From NCBI RefSeq assembly GCF_016650035.1, contig NZ_JAENWM010000032.1, forward strand, positions 1 through 39,714: a DNA stretch of 39,714 nucleotides, written 5' to 3'. The notes under the pieces were generated by a model. It had not been told where the DNA came from. It saw only the letters and a list, made by a program, of their open reading frames with translations, and made no database searches. Position numbers and translations under genes: made by a program. The stretch comes from Clostridium sp. (GTDB taxonomy: Bacteria > Bacillota > Clostridia > Clostridiales > Clostridiaceae). This document shows positions 30,816 to 39,488 of the stretch, one piece after another (within the stretch, counting starts at the first letter, position 1; each line of letters starts with the position of its first letter).

Positions 30816-32423
30816 ATGAAAAAAAAATCTGCAATAAGTTTTTTAATGGTTCTACTAAGTATTATTATAATTAGTTCTTTTACCGGTTGTTCAAAAGAAG
30901 ATACCACAAATTATTTAAAGGTTTCAATGAGTGCAGACCCTGGAACCGCTGATGCTCAAAAAACTACAGATTCTTATGCACTTCCATTAAATATTTTTGA
31001 TAGGCTTGTGGAAATTGAAACAACTAGCCCAGGTCAATCTAAATTGGTTGCGGGACTTGCTGAGACTTGGGAAGCTTCTACGGATGGTCTGGTATATACT
31101 TTTCATCTAAGAAAAAATGTTAAATTTCATAATGGTGAAATATTTAAGGCAGATGATGTATTATATACATTTGATAGAATGCTAGATCCCAAAACTAAAG
31201 CATTAAACACAGATTTTTTAAATATGATAGCAGGTGCCAACGATAGATTAGATGGAAAAGCGACATCAGTTAGTGGACTTAAGGTAATTGATGATAACAC
31301 AATACAGATAACAATAGAAAAACCCTTTGGACCATTTCTTGCTAATTTAGCAACTCCTGCAGGGTCCATCTATAATAGAAAAGCTACAACAGAAGCCGGA
31401 GATCAATTTGGGCTAGATCCTAAAAAAACAATTGGAACAGGACCATTCATGTTAGAATCCTGGAAATTAAATGACAGCTGTATTGCTGTTGCATTTAAAG
31501 ATTATTTCAGAGGTGCTGCAGAAATTGAAGGAATTAATTTTAAAATAGTTCCCGATGTAGAAACCGAAAGAATGCTTTTTGAAACTGGAGAATTGGACAT
31601 TTTTGATTGTGACAATGCAAGATCACAAATACCATATTTTGAGGGTAGTGATGAATGGAAGAATCAAATTGTTAGCGGCCCAAGAGTTGGTGTATACTAT
31701 TATTCAATTAATCAGAGTATAAAACCTTTCAATGATGTTAGAGTTAGAAAAGCTATGCAAATGGCTATTGATAGGAAGACAATTTTGGATAAGCTTTATT
31801 ATGGAAAGGGTAAAATTGAAAATGCAATTATGCCTCCAGGACTTTTGGGATATAATCCTGACGTTTCACCAATAACTTTTGATGTTGCGAAAGCCAAATC
31901 CCTACTGGCAGAAGCAGGATTTCCAAATGGGTTTACTATGGATATTGCAATGGTAACTGATAGTTCAAGTGCATTAAAGATAAATGAAGCGGTTCAATCT
32001 ATGCTAGCAGATATTGGAATAAAAGCTAACATACTTCAAAAGGACTCAGCAAGTTATTATGCTGAAAGAAAAGAAGGGAAACTACCAATGTATCAAGCAG
32101 ATTGGTCTGCAGACTATAATGATCCGGATAACTTTATATATACTTTTTTCTCGGAAAAAAATTCAGTAGCAAGATCATTTAATTATAAAGACGATGACGT
32201 GTTCGCTAAACTTGACACTGCACGTTCAATGGTCAATCAAGAGGAAAGAATTAAACTTTATCAAGAGCTTGAAAAGACAATTGTTTCAGAGGAGGCAGCT
32301 TGGATACCACTTTTCTCACTTGATCATTTATTTGTTGTTCAACCTAGGGTGAAGAATTTTAAAGTATCTTGGAATGGTTGGAGTAACATGCCGTATTACA
32401 GTATTACTCTTGAAGGAAAATAG
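30816..32423 (+). CDS. Peptide ABC transporter substrate-binding lipoprotein
   Basis: A 535-residue SBP family 5 protein (DppA/OppA/DdpA). The signal peptide ends at a lipobox-like FTGC (Cys near residue 26), so the mature protein is lipid-anchored outside the membrane. Family features are VAGLAETWEASTDGLVYTFH, LRKNVKFHNGE, GTGPFMLESWK and DVRVRKAMQMAIDRKTIL. It would deliver peptides to the permease encoded next. The ATG follows AAGGGGGGC. A hairpin after the gene probably lets it be made in excess over the rest of the operon. Preference for muropeptides or D-Ala peptides is inferred from neighbours. Confidence 0.93.
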   Translation: MKKKSAISFLMVLLSIIIISSFTGCSKEDTTNYLKVSMSADPGTADAQKTTDSYALPLNIFDRLVEIETTSPGQSKLVAGLAETWEASTDGLVYTFHLRKNVKFHNGEIFKADDVLYTFDRMLDPKTKALNTDFLNMIAGANDRLDGKATSVSGLKVIDDNTIQITIEKPFGPFLANLATPAGSIYNRKATTEAGDQFGLDPKKTIGTGPFMLESWKLNDSCIAVAFKDYFRGAAEIEGINFKIVPDVETERMLFETGELDIFDCDNARSQIPYFEGSDEWKNQIVSGPRVGVYYYSINQSIKPFNDVRVRKAMQMAIDRKTILDKLYYGKGKIENAIMPPGLLGYNPDVSPITFDVAKAKSLLAEAGFPNGFTMDIAMVTDSSSALKINEAVQSMLADIGIKANILQKDSASYYAERKEGKLPMYQADWSADYNDPDNFIYTFFSEKNSVARSFNYKDDDVFAKLDTARSMVNQEERIKLYQELEKTIVSEEAAWIPLFSLDHLFVVQPRVKNFKVSWNGWSNMPYYSITLEGK

Positions 32424-32428
32424 TTTGC

Positions 32429-32465
32429 TTTGGGCTATCTTTTTTAAGATAGCCCAAAATTTTTA
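32429..32465 (+). terminator. Hairpin between the binding-protein and permease genes
   Basis: A 13-bp perfect stem (TTTGGGCTATCTT / AAGATAGCCCAAA) with a TTTT loop is followed by ATTTTTAA. It is probably a partial terminator that gives excess binding protein over membrane components. Confidence 0.82.
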
Positions 32466-32502
32466 ATGAATAATAAAAAACTATCCAACAGGGGGGGATT
32501 TA

Positions 32503-33423
32503 ATGTTAAAGTACATTATAAAGAAAATTATATACTCTATTCCTCTTTTACTAGGAATATCACTTTTGACATTTGTTTTGCTTAACGTTGTTCCAGGGGA
32601 TCCAGTTGCACTTATGATGAAAGAACATGTAAGTCCAGATGTTATAGCACATGTTAGAGCCCAAATGAACTTAGATGATCCAGCATATATAAGATTTTTT
32701 AGATTTATTTTTAACGCATTAAAGGGTGACCTTGGAATATCTTATAAATTAAATCGTCCGGTAACTTCACTTTTGATTGGTGCCTTTCCAAATACACTAA
32801 TTCTAGCATTAAGTGCTGCGGTGGTTTCATGGGTAATAGGAATTCCTGCAGGTATATTATCGGCAGTTAGAAGAAATTCATTTGCAGATAATTTTGTTAT
32901 GGGTTTTTCATTACTTGGCGTATCAATGCCAGTATTCTGGGCAGGACTAATTTTTCAATATATATTTGCAGTGAAACTCCGTATACTTCCGGTTTCGGGG
33001 TTTAATGGTCCTCAATATGTTATTATGCCTGCAATTGTACTTGGTTGGAGTGCGGCTGGTACAATAGCAAGACTTACAAGGTCTTGCCTCTTAGAAGTTA
33101 TGAGAAATGATTATATTCGTACTGCAAGAGCCAAGGGTCTTAATGATATAAAAGTAATTGTTGGACATGCATTAAAAAATTCAATGTTGCCAGTTGTAAC
33201 AGTTATGGCACTTCAGGTAGCTGGACTTCTTTCAGGAGCAGTTATCACCGAAAGCATATTTGGTATACCAGGTATTGGACGTATTGCGGTAAATGCAATT
33301 CAGACTAGAGATATGCCCCTACTGCAGGGGGCTGTTATGTTTACAATATCTTTAGTTATAATAGGTAATCTAGTTGCAGATATTTTATATGCTTATTTGG
33401 ATCCAAGAATTAAATACAATTAA
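32503..33423 (+). CDS. dppB: Peptide ABC transporter permease, DppB type
   Basis: A 306-residue membrane protein with six hydrophobic segments. The start KYIIKKIIYSIPLLLGISLL and the early PGDPVALMM are typical of DppB/OppB. The EAA loop that contacts the ATPase is MRNDYIRTARAKGLNDIKVI. It forms a heterodimer channel with the next gene product. The ATG follows CAGGGGGGG. Gene order A-B-C-D-F with short gaps is that of Dpp/Ddp operons. Confidence 0.94.
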   Translation: MLKYIIKKIIYSIPLLLGISLLTFVLLNVVPGDPVALMMKEHVSPDVIAHVRAQMNLDDPAYIRFFRFIFNALKGDLGISYKLNRPVTSLLIGAFPNTLILALSAAVVSWVIGIPAGILSAVRRNSFADNFVMGFSLLGVSMPVFWAGLIFQYIFAVKLRILPVSGFNGPQYVIMPAIVLGWSAAGTIARLTRSCLLEVMRNDYIRTARAKGLNDIKVIVGHALKNSMLPVVTVMALQVAGLLSGAVITESIFGIPGIGRIAVNAIQTRDMPLLQGAVMFTISLVIIGNLVADILYAYLDPRIKYN

Positions 33424-33441
33424 TAGGGGGTGCAAGTGGAC

Positions 33442-34338
33442 ATGATGGGTAAAATGATTGAAAAAGATACATTAGAAGAACTAGATGACTATGAAAATGA
33501 GAATGCATTTAAAGAATTCTTTAAATCTATGAAAAAAAATAAATTAGCTGCGGTTAGTGGAATAGTAATTATTTTGGTGATATTAATGGCAATTTTTGCA
33601 CCAATTATAGCACCATATGACCCTTATAAAGTCAACTTGAATAATCAATTTTTAACGCCAAGTCTGAAACATTGGATAGGGACAGATATGTATGGAAGAG
33701 ATGTTTTGTCTAGGATAATATATGGAGCACGTATTTCTTTGATGATCGGACTTGTTCCCACCTTAATTTCAATGATAATAGGAACTATTCTTGGAATTAT
33801 ATCTGGATATTATGGTGGTAAAATAGATTTTATTATAATGAGTGTTGTTAATATGGTTCTTGCATTTCCATCGCTACTACTTGCAATGGTGGTTATGTAT
33901 ACTTTAGGTGCTAGCTTAATTAATATATTTATTGCGTTAAGTATCGTTGGATGGGGGGGCACAGCTAGAGTTGTTAGGGCTCAAACCTTATCCATTAAGA
34001 ATAAAGAATTCATTGAATCAGCAAGGGCCATTGGTGTTAAGAATTCCCTTATTATGCTAAAGCATATTTTCCCCAATTGCATACCACAACTACTTGTCCT
34101 ATTTACCTTAAATATTCCACAATCAATATTATCAGAGGCTAGTCTAAGCTTCCTAGGAATTGGAGCACAACCTCCTGCATCAAGTTGGGGACTTATGGTA
34201 TCCAATGGAAAGGAATTTTTATTCAATGCACCTTGGGTTGCCATATCGCCAGGTATTGCTATTTTAATCTTTGTTCTTGCATTCAATTTCTTTGGCGACG
34301 GATTAAGGGATTCAATTGACCCTTATTTAAAACAATAG
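33442..34338 (+). CDS. dppC: Peptide ABC transporter permease, DppC type
   Basis: A membrane protein of about 298 residues. The long polar N-terminus is followed by KKNKLAAVSGIVIILVILMA, then HWIGTDMYGRDVLSRIIYGA, a classic DppC/OppC signature, and the EAA loop FIESARAIGVKNSLIMLKHI. It has six hydrophobic segments. Several in-frame starts exist (GTG 33430, GTG 33436, ATG 33442, ATG 33445); ATG 33442 is best placed after TAGGGGGTG. It is the second channel half with dppB. Confidence 0.93.
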   Translation: MMGKMIEKDTLEELDDYENENAFKEFFKSMKKNKLAAVSGIVIILVILMAIFAPIIAPYDPYKVNLNNQFLTPSLKHWIGTDMYGRDVLSRIIYGARISLMIGLVPTLISMIIGTILGIISGYYGGKIDFIIMSVVNMVLAFPSLLLAMVVMYTLGASLINIFIALSIVGWGGTARVVRAQTLSIKNKEFIESARAIGVKNSLIMLKHIFPNCIPQLLVLFTLNIPQSILSEASLSFLGIGAQPPASSWGLMVSNGKEFLFNAPWVAISPGIAILIFVLAFNFFGDGLRDSIDPYLKQ

Positions 34339-34358
34339 AGTAGGAAGGAGATAATATT

Positions 34359-35339
34359 TTGGAAAATATTGAGGAGCTTCTTAAAATAAATAATTTAAAA
34401 ACCTATTTCAATACTGATAAAGGAATAGTACCTGCTGTAGATGGAGTAAGTCTAAGTGTTAAGAGGGGACAAATTATTGGAATTGTTGGGGAATCAGGGT
34501 GTGGAAAGAGCGTAACTTCACTATCAATTTTAAAGCTAGTTTCGGAGCCTGGCAAAATCGTAGGCGGTGAAATAATTTTTGAGGGTGAAGATCTTGCAAA
34601 TAAAACTATTAAAGAAATGCAAGGAATTAGGGGAAATTCAATTTCTATGATTTTTCAAGAACCAATGACCTCACTAAATCCAGTTTATACTATTGGGAAA
34701 CAGGTAGCTGAAGCAATTCTAATTCATAAAAAAGATATCACAAAGGCGCAAGCTAAGAAAAGTGTAATTGAAATGTTTAAGTTAGTTGGTATTCCAGAAC
34801 CTGAAAAAAGATTTAATGCATATCCTCATCAGTTGTCGGGTGGTCTTAGGCAAAGAGTTATGATTGCCATGGCATTGATTTGTCGCTCAAAGCTTCTCAT
34901 TGCAGATGAACCAACAACGGCGCTGGATGTTACAATTGAAGCTCAGATATTAAATTTAATGAAGAAGCTTCGTGATGATATAGGCACTTCAATAATAATG
35001 ATTACTCATAATCTGGGGGTTGTTGCGGAACTTTGTGATTACGCATATGTTATGTATGCTGGCAAAATAATGGAACATGCTGAAATTTTTGAATTATTCA
35101 AAAATCCCATGCATCCATATACGGTTGGACTGCTTAAGTCAATTCCAAAAAAGGATGAAGATTTGGAAAGAAAAAGATTATATTGCATAAAAGGTATGGT
35201 TCCCAACTTATTATCACTTCCAAAGGGTTGCAGATTTAGACCAAGATGCGAAGACGCAATGGAAATATGTGCTGAAAAAGAACCAGAAATTATTGATATA
35301 GGTAATGAACATAAGGTTAGATGTTGGAAATATTTATAG
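34359..35339 (+). CDS. dppD: Peptide ABC transporter ATP-binding protein, DppD type
   Basis: A 326-residue ATPase: Walker A GESGCGKS, Q-loop QEPMTSLNP, signature LSGGLRQRVMIAMAL, Walker B LLIADEPTTALDVT, switch His in MITHNLGVV. The C-terminal oligopeptide domain has CRFRPRCEDAMEICAEKEPE with cysteines that can hold an Fe-S cluster in some family members. The signature Gln is Leu (SGGLRQR), as in several DppD proteins. It starts at TTG 34359 behind GGAAGGAG. Confidence 0.95.
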   Translation: MENIEELLKINNLKTYFNTDKGIVPAVDGVSLSVKRGQIIGIVGESGCGKSVTSLSILKLVSEPGKIVGGEIIFEGEDLANKTIKEMQGIRGNSISMIFQEPMTSLNPVYTIGKQVAEAILIHKKDITKAQAKKSVIEMFKLVGIPEPEKRFNAYPHQLSGGLRQRVMIAMALICRSKLLIADEPTTALDVTIEAQILNLMKKLRDDIGTSIIMITHNLGVVAELCDYAYVMYAGKIMEHAEIFELFKNPMHPYTVGLLKSIPKKDEDLERKRLYCIKGMVPNLLSLPKGCRFRPRCEDAMEICAEKEPEIIDIGNEHKVRCWKYL

Positions 35340-35352
35340 TAGGGGTGATATT

Positions 35353-36324
35353 GTGAATAACGTACTTGTAAAAGCTGTAAATGTTAAGAAATATTTTTCA
35401 GCGGATGGCGGAGTTATAAACAAAAAAAATGCAAAAATACATGCAGTAGATGATGTAAGTTTTGAAATTTATGAAAGAGAAACACTTGCACTTGTTGGAG
35501 AGTCTGGGTGTGGGAAAAGCACTTTAGGTAGAGCCCTTATTAGACTTCTCGATATCACAGAGGGAGAAGTCTATTTTGAAAACCAAAATATTTTTAAGTT
35601 AAAAGAAGCTGAAATGAGAAAACTTAGAAGGCAAATGCAAATCATTTTTCAAGACCCATATGCCTCATTAAATCCAAGAATGACAGTAAAAGATATAATA
35701 ATGGAGCCAATTCTAACGCATAAAATTTTCAAAGGTAAGGATGCGGAAGATAGGGTTTCGGAGTTGTTAGAGCTTGTAGGTCTTAGACATTCATTTATGT
35801 CAAGATATCCGCATATGTTTAGCGGTGGACAAAGACAAAGAATTGGAATAGCAAGGGCGCTGGCACTAAATCCTAAATTCATTGTGTGTGATGAACCTGT
35901 TTCTGCTTTAGATGTTTCTATTCAATCACAAATAATAAATCTTCTTGAAGATTTACAAGAAAAGAATAATCTAACATATCTTTTTATATCCCATGACCTT
36001 AATGTTGTAAATCATATTTCAGATAGAGTTTGTGTTATGTTTTTAGGGAAAATAATGGAAATGGGACCAACTAAGGATGTTTATAAAAATCCAATTCATC
36101 CATATACAAAATTTTTAATTGCAGCCGCTCCAATACCAGATCCGAATACAAGATTTAGAGAAAAATTAATTCTAGAGGGAGACATTCCAAGCCCTATAAA
36201 CTTACCATCTGGTTGTAGATTTCATACAAGATGTCCATATGCGAGAGATATATGCAAAGTTGAAGAACCTGAAATAAAGCAAATTGGTAATCGTACATAT
36301 TCATGCCATTTCCCATTACAATAG
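35353..36324 (+). CDS. dppF: Peptide ABC transporter ATP-binding protein, DppF type
   Basis: A 323-residue ATPase: Walker A GESGCGKS, Q-loop FQDPYASLNPRMTV, signature FSGGQRQRIGIARAL, Walker B FIVCDEPVSALDVS, switch His in FISHDLNVV. The C-terminal oligopeptide motif is CRFHTRCPYARDICKVEEPE. GTG 35353 behind AGGGGTGAT is the start; the frame extended upstream to 35305 would overlap dppD by 35 nt and lacks a ribosome site. It is the paired second ATPase. Confidence 0.95.
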   Translation: MNNVLVKAVNVKKYFSADGGVINKKNAKIHAVDDVSFEIYERETLALVGESGCGKSTLGRALIRLLDITEGEVYFENQNIFKLKEAEMRKLRRQMQIIFQDPYASLNPRMTVKDIIMEPILTHKIFKGKDAEDRVSELLELVGLRHSFMSRYPHMFSGGQRQRIGIARALALNPKFIVCDEPVSALDVSIQSQIINLLEDLQEKNNLTYLFISHDLNVVNHISDRVCVMFLGKIMEMGPTKDVYKNPIHPYTKFLIAAAPIPDPNTRFREKLILEGDIPSPINLPSGCRFHTRCPYARDICKVEEPEIKQIGNRTYSCHFPLQ

Positions 36325-36370
36325 GAAAAAATTTTATGCCAGTAAGTGTGCCTTAAGAAAGGAGTATTTT

Positions 36371-37312
36371 ATGAATAAACCAAAAGCATTAAAAATAGGA
36401 GATACAATTGGCCTTGTAGCACCCTCTGGAGCATTAAGACAGGATGATGTACTTGAAAAATCCATCAAAGTACTGAGGGAACAAGGATTTAATCTAGTAA
36501 TAGGAGAAAGCTGCGGCAAAAAATATGGATATCTTTCGGGGAATGATGAGATAAGAGCTAAAGATATAAACAGAATGTTTGAGAATAGTAATATTGATGC
36601 AGTTTTCTGTTTAAAAGGTGGTTATGGAACCCCAAGAATTCTTGATAAGTTAGACTATGATTTGATAAAACAGAATCCTAAGATTTTCATAGGCTATAGT
36701 GATATAACTGCAATTCATATAGCCCTAAATCAAAGATGTGACCTCATTACCTTTCATGGTCCTATGGCTGCTTCAGATATGATAGAGAATTTTAATGAGT
36801 TTTCAAAAGAAAGTTACCTTAATGCAATAACTTCTATTAAACCTTTAGGACAAATGAATAATCCAATAGGCTTTGAGATTAAGTCACTGGTACCTGGAAA
36901 GGCTAGTGGTAAAATAGTAGGTGGAAATCTATCATTAATTGCAGCAACAATTGGGACTCCCTACGAAATAGATACAAAGGGTAAAATTCTATTTTTAGAA
37001 GACATAGATGAATTTACTTATTCTGTAGATAGGATGCTTACTCAGCTTAGACTTTCAGGAAAGCTTAAAGATTGCACGGGCATAATTTTAGGCGATTTTA
37101 GAAATTGCTTGCCTCAATATGAAGATTTTGATCTTACACTGATTCAGGTATTCAATGATATTATAGTGGAAGCTAAAAAACCCACTATATATAATTTTAT
37201 GGCAGGTCATTGCACTACTAAGATTACAATTCCTCTTGGTACAGAGGCTTTACTAGATGCTGATAGTTGTACTCTTACAATTACAGAAAGTGCGTTGAAA
37301 TATGCAAACTAA
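36371..37312 (+). CDS. ldcA: LD-carboxypeptidase (peptidase S66, LdcA/MccF-like)
   Basis: A 313-residue protein from ATG 36371 behind AAAGGAG, 46 nt after dppF. Catalytic residues of the S66 family are present: Ser110 in IGYSDIT, Glu210 in LEDIDE and His280 in AGHCTTK, with spacing close to P. aeruginosa LdcA (115/217/285). KIGDTIGLVAPSGALRQDD at the start is typical. No signal peptide; cytoplasmic. It would remove the terminal D-Ala from imported tetrapeptides (L,D-bond), completing a muropeptide recycling set with the VanX-type dipeptidase. MccF-like microcin immunity is an alternative but lacks context here. Confidence 0.92.
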   Translation: MNKPKALKIGDTIGLVAPSGALRQDDVLEKSIKVLREQGFNLVIGESCGKKYGYLSGNDEIRAKDINRMFENSNIDAVFCLKGGYGTPRILDKLDYDLIKQNPKIFIGYSDITAIHIALNQRCDLITFHGPMAASDMIENFNEFSKESYLNAITSIKPLGQMNNPIGFEIKSLVPGKASGKIVGGNLSLIAATIGTPYEIDTKGKILFLEDIDEFTYSVDRMLTQLRLSGKLKDCTGIILGDFRNCLPQYEDFDLTLIQVFNDIIVEAKKPTIYNFMAGHCTTKITIPLGTEALLDADSCTLTITESALKYAN

Positions 37313-37394
37313 TAAAACTTCGACACTATTTGGGTACTTCTATGGGTCTTTGCGAGGCCTTGGCTGAGCTTGATATTAAATGAGTAGATTAGAA

Positions 37395-37440
37395 AGAGAT
37401 GGAGCCATCAGATATATATCTGATGGCTCCATTTCTTTAG
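37395..37440 (+). terminator. Terminator after the peptide-recycling operon
   Basis: Near-perfect 17-bp arms (ATGGAGCCATCAGATAT and its complement) form a long stem, followed by TTCTTTAG. It is strong, although the T-run is broken. Confidence 0.82.
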
Positions 37441-37626
37441 ATGTATATTAAAATTATATTCAATTAAAGGGGGACTTTAATTAAAAAAAATCAATTGCTT
37501 TCTATGTACTTATAATAACAATTCTATGTGTCATTGAAGTGACAAAACTAAAGATTAATTGTAAATAAAAAAAATGATTTTAAAAGATTTACTGGGATTG
37601 AAGCTTCTCTAAATTTTCAACATTTA

Positions 37627-37687
37627 TTTACAAGAATGGCAATCTACATAAAGGTATGTGGGAATTAATGTAGAATTATAGTATGTG
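37627..37687 (+). repeat. Dispersed intergenic element, copy D
   Basis: This 61-nt copy matches copy A at about 52 of 61 positions. The core is GGAATTAATGTAGAATTATA. It points to the MBL lipoprotein gene 94 nt downstream. Confidence 0.75.
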
Positions 37688-37781
37688 TGAAGTTAAATAT
37701 TTAGAGTGTGTCTATTTATAGATGACTTAATATTATTGGAGCTAATAAGAAATTAACGCTGCAGCTAAAAAGGGGATAAGT

Positions 37782-39026
37782 ATGGTAAATATAAAAAAAC
37801 ATTTAGGTTTTCTTTTAGGGTTAATGCTTATATTCAGTTTAATTGGCTGCTCAAGTACACCTGAAAATACTGTACCAACATTTGCGATTCAAGAGGCACA
37901 GAAAAACATCATACCAACAGTGACCACTCAACAAGTAGACGAAACCAAGAATATAACTATAGAAGCATCTAAACAGAAAGAAATTACAGATAGTAATGAT
38001 AATAAAGCTATAACAGGTCAACTTAAAGTTCATTTTATAGACGTAGGCCAGGCAGATAGTATATTAGTACAACAAGGCAACTCAAGTATGCTTATTGATG
38101 CGGGGAATAATGGTGATGCCCAAGTTGTTAAAAATTATTTAGATAGTCAAGGAGTTAAATCTCTTGATGCCGTAATTGGTACTCATGTACACGAGGACCA
38201 CATTGGAAGTATGGCCTATATTATCGATTCATTTCAAGTAGGGAAAGTGTTCTTTCCAAAACAGACGTCAACTACGAATACTTTTAAAGATTTTGTAAGT
38301 TCGGTCAAGAATAAAGGACTAGAATTAACGGTGCCATCAGTAGGAAGTACATTTAAAATAGGTGATGCGACTGTTACTATATTATCACCTAATGGAGCAG
38401 ACTATGAAGATGCGAATGATTACTCTATAGTTGTAAAAGTTAATTTTGGAAATACTTCATTTCTATTAACTGGAGATGCAGAAGCTGTTTCAGAAAGTCA
38501 AATGTTATCTAAAGGTCTAGATTTATCGGCAACGGTACTTAAAGTAGGACATCATGGAAGTGAATCTTCTACAGGACAAAGTTTCTTAGATAAGGTAGAT
38601 CCTAAGTATGCTGTAATAAGCGTTGGTAAAAATAACAGCTATGGACATCCTACACAAGAGACTATGAGTAGACTAGAGGCTAAGAATATACCAGTTTATA
38701 GAACAGATGAAAATGGAACAGTTGTTGCTACTTCTAATGGAACTAATGTAAGCTTTAATGTGACTCCTGGTAGTTATAATGCTGCTGATTCTACAAGTGT
38801 TAGTTCAACATCTAATTCTCCAGCAATTGTTCCCCAAACAACTATTTTACCTAATACAGAACAGCAGTATGTTGACGCTAAAGGTGCCGGACTTATAAAA
38901 GGGAATGAAAGCTCCAAAATCTATCACTTGCCCGGCGGTTCATATTATAGTAGGACAAAAGCTGAATTTTGGTTTAAGACGGAAGCGGAAGCGCAAGCAG
39001 CTGGATATAGAAGATCATCTAGATAG
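37782..39026 (+). CDS. ComEC-like MBL-fold lipoprotein with C-terminal 'sunset'-type domain
   Basis: A 414-residue secreted lipoprotein. The signal peptide ends at SLIGC (Cys near residue 23). A metallo-beta-lactamase domain (about 85-325) resembles the C-terminal domain of the DNA-uptake protein ComEC: HFIDVGQADSILVQ, HVHEDH zinc motif at residues 135-140, LLTGDAE, KVGHHGS and SYGHPTQET. A Thr/Ser-rich linker follows, then IKGNESSKIYHLPGGSYYSR and EFWFKTEAEAQAAGYRRS, a small domain common at the end of secreted nucleases and MBL proteins. It may hydrolyse nucleic acid or phosphodiesters outside the cell. A DUF3006 gene follows directly. Confidence 0.9.
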   Translation: MVNIKKHLGFLLGLMLIFSLIGCSSTPENTVPTFAIQEAQKNIIPTVTTQQVDETKNITIEASKQKEITDSNDNKAITGQLKVHFIDVGQADSILVQQGNSSMLIDAGNNGDAQVVKNYLDSQGVKSLDAVIGTHVHEDHIGSMAYIIDSFQVGKVFFPKQTSTTNTFKDFVSSVKNKGLELTVPSVGSTFKIGDATVTILSPNGADYEDANDYSIVVKVNFGNTSFLLTGDAEAVSESQMLSKGLDLSATVLKVGHHGSESSTGQSFLDKVDPKYAVISVGKNNSYGHPTQETMSRLEAKNIPVYRTDENGTVVATSNGTNVSFNVTPGSYNAADSTSVSSTSNSPAIVPQTTILPNTEQQYVDAKGAGLIKGNESSKIYHLPGGSYYSRTKAEFWFKTEAEAQAAGYRRSSR

Positions 39027-39040
39027 GAGTTGTATAATAC

Positions 39041-39253
39041 ATGAAAGTTATTATTGATAGGTTTGAAGGTAATTTTGCGGTATGCGAAAAGGAAGATAAG
39101 CAAATGTTAGATATTAAGAAATCTAAAATCCCTATTGTAGCTAGAGAGGGAGATGTTCTTAATATTACTAATGATAAGATAACAATAGATTTTGAAGAAA
39201 CTAAGGAAAAACGTAGAGAAATTGAAAAATTAACTGAAGATTTATGGAAGTAA
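39041..39253 (+). CDS. DUF3006 family protein
   Basis: A 70-residue protein of the DUF3006 type, which often sits next to ComEC-like MBL genes as here (14-nt gap after the MBL stop). It starts MKVIIDRFEGNFAVCEKED and includes REGDVLNITNDKITIDFEET. It lacks a signal peptide and is probably soluble. Function unknown; co-transcription with the MBL lipoprotein is likely. Confidence 0.85.
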   Translation: MKVIIDRFEGNFAVCEKEDKQMLDIKKSKIPIVAREGDVLNITNDKITIDFEETKEKRREIEKLTEDLWK

Positions 39254-39286
39254 AGAATAACTCCATTGGCTAGCGTGCCCTGATAA

Positions 39287-39430
39287 CAGTTGGCTTTTGC
39301 CAATGACCATTTACGAATATTTTCGGTGTTATATGGTGCCTTGAGACCACTAGATTTAATCCAACCTTATAGGTTAGAGATGGGAATTAAGCTAAAACAG
39401 AATTTGTATTTAGCAGATAAAAATATATGT
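39287..39430 (+). pseudogene. yaaA (peroxide stress/DUF328) gene remnant
   Basis: The frame reads [20 protein letters not shown] then [19 protein letters not shown], matching the conserved middle of YaaA. Upstream and downstream parts are missing, and the frame continues into unrelated sequence. At about 45 recognisable residues of a family of about 250, it is a relic with no ribosome site or proper start. Intact yaaA, if present, would be elsewhere. Confidence 0.72.
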
Positions 39431-39488
39431 TGCAGAATCATTCTGAAATCTAAAATAGAGACAAAGGTTTTAAAAAGGAGGTTAAATA

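Larger units (their letters stand above)
37313..37781. other. 469-nt gap with terminator, decayed small frame and element copy D
   Basis: After the terminator, a ribosome site AAAGGGGGA (37466) leads into a frame with a membrane-like product (IAFYVLIITILCVIEVTKLK, 37492-37564). It has no start codon in frame unless one base near the A-run is changed, so it looks like a decayed small gene. Copy D of the dispersed element follows. Confidence 0.45.
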
